A stretch of DNA of 64,000 nt, taken from contig NW_013657661.1 of NCBI RefSeq assembly GCF_000142905.1, forward strand, positions 451,940 to 515,939, read 5' to 3'. The notes under the pieces were generated by a model. That model had not been told where the DNA came from. It made no database searches and worked only from the letters and a program-made list of their open reading frames with translations. This document shows, one piece after another, positions 52,116 to 61,023 of the stretch. The DNA is from Thecamonas trahens ATCC 50062. Its lineage: Eukaryota; Apusozoa; Apusomonadida; Apusomonadidae. Made by a program: the position numbers and the translations under genes. The number at the start of each line of letters is the position of its first letter. Position 1 is the stretch's first letter.

Positions 52116-54691
52116 TTACGTGTGCGGGTGGTAGACACCGTTGTGGCACTCGGGCGGCTCAGGCGTGGCCATGATGATGGCGATGTCGCCGGCGCGCATG
52201 ACGCCGTTGAGATAAACGGCGCCAACGTGCTCGCCGTCGGCCGGGCGTGGCGTTGGCAGACCCTTTCCGCCCCACTTGACACACGAGTACGAGTCGTGCT
52301 GGAAGGTCCGGTCCTTGATAGCTGGCCAGACTCGTGCGCCTAGAAAGTGCATGTCGCCAATGTAGTTGTTCGTGTCCGATCCCTTCATCAGCTCGACAAT
52401 GTTGGGCAGCAACTCGCGCCCGCCCCACAGACCGCCTGAGATGGCAAAGCCCGAGTGTGACGGGTGGTCGCGGATGATGTGGAACATCTTGTCCGACGCC
52501 AGCCACTCGTCGACCGCGGCCTTGTCACGCGCCGTCAGCCGCGAGTCAGCGTCGCGCACAATGTAAATGTCGACCTCCTCGTCGGCAGCAACCAGGAACC
52601 GCCAGAACATACCAGAAATGCCACCTTTGATGCCCGAGGTCTCGGTCACAATCTCGGCTCCAAGCTCACGGAGCTGGTCGAGCACCTTGCTCGGCACCGT
52701 GTCGTCGACGTAGAACCGCGTGACCCAGCCCGGCCAGTTGGCCGCACACAGCCGCGCGTTTTCCAGCGCGCCGTCCATGTACCGCGGGTTGGCTCCGTAT
52801 AACCCGAATGAAGCCACCTTGTACAGCCCGTCACCACCTTCGGGCTTGTAGTTCATCACATCCTTGGCAGGCGCCGGCGTCGGCGCCGGCGTCGGCGCCG
52901 GCGTCGGTGCCGTCGTCGGTGCCGGTGTCGGCTTGGACGTCGACGCCGGAACAGCCCCTCCACTGCAGTCCGGACCAGCAGCCTCCAGTTCAGCGCTCCG
53001 TTCGTGGCCTGGCTTGCCGTCAGCATCAAACCGCTGGCCCACATACTCGCCAGCCTTCCGGGGCTCCGGATACGGCCGCGCCTCGGACGAGCTTGATGCC
53101 ATGAGAGCATCCAGGACCGAGGAGCACCCGGCGAACGTCACCGTTTCGGCGCGGAGCGGGAGTAGCCGCCGGGACACGTCGAGGAGAAAGGCTGGAAGCG
53201 CCGCGCCGGCCGACGCTGCCCGGTGCAGCGCTGCACCGATGCCCATCGGAGGCAGGCCGCGCCGTGCCACCACGCCGTCGCCCAGCATACCGCTCACCAG
53301 CGGGTGATCGAGTTGAATCATGAGTGCCGAGCCCGGCTGGCTGAGCCACTCGGCCACTGCGCCTGCGTCGCGCGCCGAGAGCCGGCCGAGGACCGGCCGG
53401 ACAAGAACCACGTCATACCTCGGGTCCGCGGCAGCAAGCCACGGCCAGACTGCAACCGACACGTTTGCAGCCCGCCGCGCGCGCACAAACCACTTGGGCA
53501 ACGGCTCGAGAACAGCGCCCTCCTGCGTCAGCTCGGCGGCCAGCTTGTCGGAAGGCTCCGCCGCCGGATCAAAGAAGAACACCACTGTGTAGCCCGGAAA
53601 GTGCTTGGCCGCGAGGGCAACATTTGCCCGCGCGCCCAGGCTCGCTGCAGGTGCGTCGGCTGGCAGCGCCATAGCGATTATCTTGTCCTGCGCGTCCGGG
53701 CCTGGACATTGCGCGTCGCGCCAGGCAGCAAGCTCGGGTGGCCAAATATGGTCGTCGCCATCGACCACACCCGCGGGCGGGTGCAATCTCGCATTTGCAG
53801 GGAATGGGCGAGCCCCAGGAGCTCCCGAGCACGGCGCTGCGTCGTGAACAAGGACGGTGTCAGAACGGCGCGCAAGCAGCGTCGACATCACCGTCGCCTG
53901 GAGCTGCGCCGACTTGGACCGGCCTTCTGCCAGTGCGGCCTTGACCGCCGCCACCAACGTACTCGCTTCATCGTCGACCCGCAGGTCGAAGGCTGCTAGC
54001 GAGCCGGCCCTTGAGATATCGCGCGGCGAGTCGCGCATGATATGCACTGCGAACTCATCTGCGAGCTCGAGCCACTCGGCCGACGCCGCAGCTTCGCGTG
54101 AGCCGTGCAAGCCCTCAACCGTCCGGAACAGCAGCCGGGTATCATCTGGCGCGTGACCGATGGCAGACAGGCCCCACACCGCAGGCGCCTCGGCCAGCTC
54201 TGGGTCGACCTCGCGGACCGGGGCACCCACTTCGGTCAGCGCGCGTGCGAGCGCCACCGGAACGAATCGTGTCTGTATCAGATGGAGAGAAGGAAGTGGT
54301 ATGGACGCTCGAGTGAGTGGATGCACGCGATGGCACGAGAGGCTGTGGTTGGGGAAGCTGAGGGTTCATGGCATGCTGGCGGTCCGTACAATGGTGTAGA
54401 CAACAGTCACGCAGTCTGGGTAGGACTCGTCCAGAGCAGACAGCGACGAGAGAGCAAGCGAGGCCGGAGTGGCGGTCGGCAGCGTGAAGGCAATGGCACA
54501 GAGACTGTCCTTCCGGTTCCCTTGCCATGTTCCTCAAGTAGGCCCTTGCTGAGAAGGTCATGGACCGAGGCCACCGACTTTGCCGGCGCCGTCGCTGAGA
54601 ACTCCGTGACCGAGTTGGACGGAAGGAGGCCATAGATGAGCAGCAGCACCACCAGTACACCCACCATGGCCTTCAACACCATGTTCATCAT
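52116..54691 (-). CDS. Type II membrane protein with three tandem glycosyltransferase-like units
   Basis: Exon 1 is 54691-54390, exon 2 is 54272-52116; about 819 residues. An N-terminal anchor (MMNMVLKAMVGVLVVLLLIY) points to the Golgi. Unit 1 (~65-210; CVTVVYTI/TRFVPVALARALTEVG), unit 2 (~270-420) and unit 3 (~555-700; WVTRFYVDDTVPSKVLDQLRELG) align with each other. Only unit 3 keeps a DxD-type site, YIVRDADSRLTARDKAAVDEW; unit 2 has LVRPVLGRLSARDAGAVAEW and unit 1 has FRTVEGLHGSREAAASAEW. A TPAP repeat (52860-52945) separates units 2 and 3. One base is missing near 54511-54514 in exon 1. Sugar donor and acceptor are unknown. Confidence 0.75.
54273..54389 (-). other. Intron of the triple glycosyltransferase gene
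   Basis: A 117-nt intron. Donor GTACGG (as in uS17m), acceptor ctgatacag. Splicing joins VVYTI to TRFVPVAL, which reproduces the unit-3 sequence pattern, so the junction is well supported. Confidence 0.75.
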
Positions 54692-55303
54692 CCTGCTCAC
54701 ACACTCACCCGCAGTGGTGACTAGAGTGGTGGCTGTCGGTATAGCCACGTCGTCTGGCTCGGCCTCACACCGTCCTCGCTGAGCGAAGGATCGTTCCCTG
54801 CGCTTGTCTGCCATCGACTGCCACCACGTCACCGGCATCGGCGGTTGCTCATCACGGCACTCGCCGAGAGCCCACCACAGCGCTTGGCTGTCGTTATTGA
54901 TGACCATGCCAGCTGGCGATGATGGTGGTCATGAGCATTGTTCACGAGCAATGCTCATGATCAATGCTCACGATCGCCATCGACAACCCCCAGTCCGGCA
55001 CCATTGCAAGCCCAACGAACACAATGGGCAGTGATCACAGCACGCTGACAAATACCGAGCCAAAGAGCAAAGCTTAAGCAAGCCGCCGGCGTCTGCCTCG
55101 GCCGAAAGAAGGTATGTCATCGCAAATCCCAACAACTGCGTACGCTTGTTTCGACTCGGCTCATCGGTGGCCAACTGACGACGTAGCATCATCGGTTTTC
55201 GTTGTTGGCAGCTGACCAACTTCCCCTCGTCCCCCCCCCCCCCTCCCCCCTGCCGGTCACAGCGACCAACCACCACTTCCCCCACCCCTCCCACCGCGCC
55301 ACC
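54692..55303. promoter_or_regulatory. Divergent intergenic region with a perfect 12-bp stem
   Basis: The region lies between the glycosyltransferase (-) and the ankyrin/coiled-coil gene (+). It has a 12-bp inverted repeat at 54929-54960, a further copy of caatgctca at 54962, AT-richer sequence at 54890-55200, and a C-rich run at 55231-55250 before the ATG of the plus-strand gene. No gene is supported. Confidence 0.55.
54929..54960. repeat. Perfect 12-bp inverted repeat with 8-nt loop
   Basis: Left arm tcatgagcattg (54929-54940), loop ttcacgag, right arm caatgctcatga (54949-54960). Part of the right arm recurs directly at 54962-54970. It could form a hairpin or bind a dimeric regulator. Confidence 0.8.
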
Positions 55304-58300
55304 ATGGACCACGTGAGCGTCCTATCCAGGGTACGCAGTCAACCCTCCCCCTCTACCCCCATTCTCCCCCGTCCAGGCACAGTAGCCAGCGCCAGCCATG
55401 CGCAGTCGTTGCGGGTGACGCCCTCCCACCCGTCCACTGTCGGTCCACGCCACAACTGCCACACCACCACACCACCAGCATGACCAAGTACTGCCCCCCC
55501 CCGCATGCAACTCACACAGTCTCTGTCTCTCTTCACTGTCGCCAGGAACTGTACCGGGTGGTGGGCGAGGGCGATCTCGAGGCGACCAAGAGCCTGTTGG
55601 CCGACGGAGCTGATGCCGAGTGGCGGTGCGAGTGGGACGACGGCAAAAATTGTCTGCAGCTTGCAGCGCTTGCAGGTGCCTCGCACATTCTGCGGACGCT
55701 GCTGGAGACTCAGGCTGTGGACGTTCACGCCCGTGACGGATCTGGGCGGACGGCGCTTCATCTGGCGGTGGCCGGCGGATCAGCCGAAGCCGCCGAGCTC
55801 CTGCTCGATGCCGGCGCCGAGGTGGACGCCAAGGTGTGGGATATGTACGAGACGCCGCTGCTGCTGGGCGTGAAGGAGGGCGCGCAAGAGGCGGTGCAGA
55901 CGCTACTGGAGCGCGGGGCAGACGTCAACTGTGTGGAAAAGACGCTTGGCATCTGCAACATGACGCCGCTCCACTGGGCGGCGAAGCTTGGGTTGGATCA
56001 TTCTGCCACGTTGCTGCTGTATTACGGTGCCAACGTCGAGGCGGCCAACGATTACAAGGAGACGCCGCTGCATCTGGCGGCGGCCGAGGGCCAGGTCTCG
56101 GCCGCGGGCATTCTTGTCCGCGCCAAGGCTGATGTCAACGTGCGCAACGTCGACGGCAAGACCCCGCTGCACCTCGCTGTGGAGAACGGCGAGGTTGAGT
56201 CTGCAGAGCTGCTCCTCACTTCGGGCGCCCACGTTGACGCCCGTGACAAGAACGGCGAGACGCCGCTCCACGCCGCCGTCCACCACAACCAGCTTCCGGC
56301 TGTCCTGCTCCTCCTCGAGCACGGCGCGGCGCTGGATGAGCAGGACTCACGGGGATGGACCCCGCTCCACACCGCGGCATGGACCGGCAAGCCGCGCAAC
56401 GTCAAGGTCTTGCTCGACAAGGGCGCCGACGTCAACCAAGTTGACCGTAAGGGCGCAACCGCCCTGCACTACGCGGCCCAGTATGCCCGAGGCGAGTGCG
56501 TGGACATTCTGATTGCCGCCGGCGCCTCGCTCGCCCAGCAAGACGCGGACGGGCACACACCGATTGACCACGCCTTTGACAAAGGCCATGTTCAGCTCGT
56601 TAATCTCCTCACCCAGCGGATGAAAGCCCGCGACATGACCGACGCCTACGTTGTCGACTTGCTCAAGCAGCGCCAGCGAGTCCGCGACCGCAACGTGGCA
56701 CTCGCCTCCAAGCTCATTAAGCGGGCAGGCGGGCCTCACGCGAGCGACGGCAATGGGCTGCACTCATCCGGGGCGCCAAAGCCACGCCCGCCAGCGGGCG
56801 CGCGGCCATCGTCGGCCTCGGCGTTGGCGTCGGGTGCGCGCGGCGCACGCTCGCTCCGTCGCCCCAAGTCTGCCGCCGATGACAGCGGGCGGCGAGGCCG
56901 GCCGCGCGGGCGGCTGGGCTCGACCCGCAGCCGGGTCCCGACCTCGCGCTTTGAGGCTCCGGAGCTCCCGCCGCTGTCGTCGACCCAGGTCGGCTCGCTC
57001 TCGTCGTCGCTCCTCCGTCCGCCGCGCCGCTCGCCGTACTACGCACCCAAGACAGCTGCCACGCTCGAGGCGCGCCGGCTCGAAGCCGAGGCCAAGGTTC
57101 AGAGCGAGATGCGGCGGTGGAACCGGGCACAGGCTGCAGCGCAAGCATCGGCGGTGGAAGCACAGGTGCCAGCCTCGCTGCCGGCGACTGGGAGGGCCGG
57201 TGACGAGTCGCTGGCTACTCTTGAGGCCGAGGCCGAGATTGAGCGGCTCAAGCTCGAGCTCGCTGAGACCAAGCGTCGCAAAGTGCTCAAGTACGAGAAG
57301 CGGCAGCTAGAGATGTCGCGCGAGCTACGGAGGCTCAAGCGCGAGCTGCAAGAGCGTGAGGACGCAGCCAAGGCTGTCGGCGTCTCGGTTGCCAACTCGG
57401 ACACGCTCTCTATGGACTCCTCGTCGTTCTCGCAAATGTCCAAGAAGGAGCTCCGCGAACGCAACAAGCTGCGACGCAAGCTCTCGCAACTCCGCACGGC
57501 GCACGCGTCGGCGCTACAGGAGCGCAACGAGAAGAGCGAAGAGAACAAGAAGCTTACTAAGCAGATGAAGGACTTGCGTAAGCGACTCCGGGTCCAGCAG
57601 GACATCCTTCGCTCGAAGAACGCCGCGCTCAAGGACAAGGAGGGCCAGTTGCGCTCCAAGCACTCTGAGCTCCAGTCTGCGCGAACCTCGGCGCCGCACG
57701 CCGCGGCCTCACACAGTGTTGTCACTGTTGACACGTTCCTCCCGACGTGGCTCACGGCGCGGCGCTTCCGGATGAAAAACCCGCGACAGGCGTCGTACCG
57801 GCCAGAAGAGTCGTACTCGAAGCTCTCCACAATTGTCGGCCTCCGCCGGCGCAAGCGTATGATGCCAACTCATCTCAACGCCACGGAGCGCCGACAGGAA
57901 GAGCTTGCTCACGTTCGCGAGGATATGACCGACATGCTCTACTTTATGGTCCACCACGTCGACGACTTTGCTCGTGCCGAGGCCTTCCAGCGCATGCAGG
58001 ACGAGACGGCGGCCAAGCAGGCCGAGTACGATGAGGCGCTGGTGGCCAAGCAAGAGCAAGAGGCCCGCATTGAGGAACTCCTTGCCGAGCTCGCTGCCGA
58101 GGAGGCCGAACTCGAGGGCCAGCGCCACAAGCTAATCGAGGGCATGACCCACGAGTTCCTCGCCTTTGCCGAGGACGCCGACACCAAGGCCGAGCCGCTC
58201 ACCGATCCGGATCCCAAGCGGTCGAACAAGCTCTCCAAGGGCGCCCTCTACCGGCGCAAGAAGCGTCGCAAGCCACAGTCGTCGTCGGTCTGTGCCGTCA

Positions 58301-58305
58301 TGTAG
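55304..58305 (+). CDS. Ankyrin-repeat protein with C-terminal coiled coils
   Basis: Exon 1 encodes only MDHVSVLSR (55304-55330) and exon 2 starts ELYRVVGEGDLEATKSLLADGAD (55546); 928 residues in all. About ten ankyrin repeats fill residues 10-390 (TPLHLAAAEGQVSAAGILV, TPLHAAVHHNQLPAVLLLLEHGA). A basic, Ser/Pro-rich linker follows (~420-530). Coiled coils lie at ~540-740 (EAEIERLKLELAETKRRK) and ~800-890. The end, RKKRRKPQSSSVCAVM, resembles a CaaX box (CAVM), so the C-terminal Cys may be prenylated. Likely a scaffold protein. Without the intron the ATG at 55480 opens the same frame through intron sequence, which looks noncoding. Confidence 0.8.
55331..55545 (+). other. Intron of the ankyrin/coiled-coil gene
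   Basis: A 215-nt intron. Donor gtacgc, acceptor cttcactgtcgccag with a good polypyrimidine tract. It joins a 9-codon exon 1 to the first ankyrin repeat in phase 0. Confidence 0.75.
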
Positions 58306-58590
58306 GCTGTGCGCTGATGAGTGATAAAGATACACGAGTCTGACGGCCGTTCGACCGCGCTTGCCCGGCAGAGGCTGTACCGACCGGAGGCCCCGGTGTC
58401 CGTCGACCCGCGACACCTCACCCCACCGAGGCCCAGCAGCACCACCGCTCTCACCGTTGCCGCAGCTGCCAACCCAGCTGCCAAGGCATACATCCACACA
58501 ACTGCACAGGCGTTGCCACCCACGCTGCTTGGTGAGGTGAAGGGCGCCTGACTAGTCCGCAGCAGTTTCGCTAGCCCGCAGGCGTGGGGC

Positions 58591-60991
58591 ATGTCGGGGA
58601 ACACCTTGCGCAGCCGAAGCAGGGCCCATTCGGACCCGACACAGCGACACAGCGCGAGTCTACTACAGACGGTAGTGAGCGGAAACGCAGTCGAGATGAA
58701 GCCAGCTATGACGCCAGGAGTGGTGAACCAGCCGCTCTTCGCGTCACCGACACCGGCGATGGACGCACCTGCCGACGTCGGCGGTGTCGACCAGTCGCCT
58801 CCTCCTCCGCCGCCGCCGCCGGTCCGGGTCATGTCCAACACGCCAACGCCCTCGCCAAACATGTCGGCGCTTGGGCTCGTCTTCTCGGACGAAGACGATA
58901 TAGCCAAGGTGCAGCAGGACCGGCCGCGGCTGGAGATTCCGGGCAGGGGGAAGGCACGGCGCGGTCCGGGTTCGCGGTCGACCGGATCGACGCCGCGGCT
59001 GAAGAGGGCGGCAACGATGATTGTGATGCGCGAGGAGAACGGTTGTAACCAGGTTCTGCTTGGCCAGATTGAGGTGGTCAACGCTATCGCGTCGACACCA
59101 GGCAACGAGGTCCGAAACCGATTTGCAGGCGAGTTTCGGTTCCTCGGCGGGAAAGCGTTTCCAGATGAGGCGACGCCAGTTGAGACAGTAACCCGCGAGC
59201 TCAAGGCCGTTGGCTTTCCGCATCTCGACGACTTTGCACTCCAGGTTGTGCTCTTGCACAAGAAGCGGCGGTTTGGTGAGTACGAGATGCACACGTTCTT
59301 CGCCGACGTCCGCGACAACCCGCAGGTTCTCGGCGTCAACATCGGAACCATCAACGAGTACCTCGCCAAGCGGCGGGAGGCACGCCGAAAGCTCATTGAG
59401 AGCGGCGAGTTCTTCCGGCTTCCGCGAATGCAAAAGATGGCGCTTGCGCCCAAGCTGCACCACTTGGAGTGGATTGGTGTCGATGAAGCGCTCGAGTGGA
59501 CGTCGCCGGAGCGGAGGGCAGTCAACGCGTACCAGGCGCGTGAGTTTGAGCGACTGGGTGTGACGGCACGTGAGGTGTCGCGTGGAACAACGGCGACGCT
59601 GCTCGAGCTCCGGCACCTCGGCTCGATCAAGGCCATCAAGGACGCATCGCTCCACGCGCATCTCGAGTCGTTTGCGGTCACGCACTCGCTCGACCCGGCC
59701 CCGCTGGTGGCGCAGCTCTACTCGCGCATGCCGGCGTCAGACCGCGCCGGAAGCTCATCGCGCGAGCTTCTGCGACCGTTAGGCGGCGAGCCCGACGCGG
59801 GCTTTAGGCGCGCCAGTGACGGCATGCGACGCAATCGCTCGTACCACGCGTTGCCCTCGCCCAAGACTGACGAGCTGCCTGTCGATGGCGGCGGTGGCCC
59901 TGCGCCCCAACTTCGGCTCCTCTCGTACAACGTCAATGTGCTTCCGCGCGGAGTGTGGATGTTTGGCACCGGCCAGGGCTTGCATGCATCGGAGCGCTTG
60001 GCAGCGATTGCGGCGAGAATCTCCAAGGGCAACTACGACGTCCTCGCACTGCAGGAGCTCTTCCACACGCCACTTCTGCCTGGTGATTTGCAGGCAAGCT
60101 TTGTGGCACAAATGCACGAGGCTGGCTTCCATCATGTGGTGACCTCGCCCAAGCCGTCGCTGGGGCGAATGCTACTCCGCTCCAAAGTCACCGACTCGGG
60201 CCTTATCATCTGCTCCAAGTACCGCATTGTCGAATCCGAGTCGCTCACGTTCTCGTCGGCGGGCTGGGGCCTCGACATGGGCGCATCCAAAGGCGTACTG
60301 TACGCGCTTGTCGAGCTTGGGCCGCGGTCGTGGCTCCACGTCTTCAACTGTCACCTGCAGGCAGCGCACAGCGGCATGTCGTCGCGCGAGCTGGCACAGA
60401 TTCGTCACGCACAACTCGTTGAGTTGCAGCGGTTTGTGGAGCGTAAGACGCGCGGCACCTCTTTTCCTACGTTCTCACGGGTGATTTCAATGTTGATGCC
60501 ATCGCCGAGTCGCAGGCGCGGGTCCTGCTCGGTGTTCCGCAGCTGCCGGGCACGGCCGAGTCGGACGACTACCGGCGAATGATGGAGACGCTCAACCCGC
60601 GCGGCAACGTGGTGGACTTACTCAAAGCTGCCAAGGGCCGGCATGTGACTACTCGCCCGCCGCGACTTCGGTTTCCAGCATCAATGCATGCGGCACTGCG
60701 GCACAAGTACCCGCAGCGGCTCGACTATGTGTTTTCAAAGAGGGCTCACTCGGCTCGGTCCGGGCCGATGTGGGCAAAACATCAGTTGTCAAGTTTCAGG
60801 ACCACGACGAGCGGCAGCCGTTTGAGTTTCTCTCAGACCATTTCGGCATCGAAACGGCGTTGCTGATCAATCGTGAGCTGACATGGGAGCCGGTGCTGGC
60901 GGAAGAGGCGCCACCTATGCCGCCGCGGCTGCTACGGCAGGACTCGCGGCAGCGCCGCGAGGTCGAGCGAATCGAGCGCCCCTCTCGCTGA
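58591..60991 (+). CDS. Nudix-like domain fused to neutral sphingomyelinase-type phosphodiesterase
   Basis: Start MSGNTLRSRSRAH. After a Pro-rich leader (~1-145), residues ~150-330 resemble a Nudix hydrolase, but the Nudix box (LGGKAFPDEATPVETVTREL) has altered spacing and AV replaces the catalytic EE. The C-terminal part (~430-750) is an endonuclease/exonuclease/phosphatase fold of the nSMase type: LLSYNVNVLPRG (Asn), DVLALQELF (Glu), NCHLQAAHSG, TGDFNVDA and SDHFGIET (catalytic Asp-His). Two one-base deficits interrupt it, at T4 60462-60465 and AAA 60737-60739; repair gives 800 residues ending at 60991. It should cleave a sphingolipid or phosphodiester to ceramide-like products. One further base in C4 60979-60982 would fuse it to the next reading frame. 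Confidence 0.78.
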
Positions 60992-61023
60992 TCCGGCTCT
61001 GCGTGCTCGGTGGAGCCAACCTG

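Noticed and set aside
54407-54907. Separate small membrane protein gene
   Set aside because: Its TM segment is exon 1 of the glycosyltransferase; the remaining frame is explained by a missing base and an intron.
58248-59681. 477-residue minus-strand ORF
   Set aside because: Shadow of the Nudix-like/sphingomyelinase gene; overlaps conserved sequence on the other strand.
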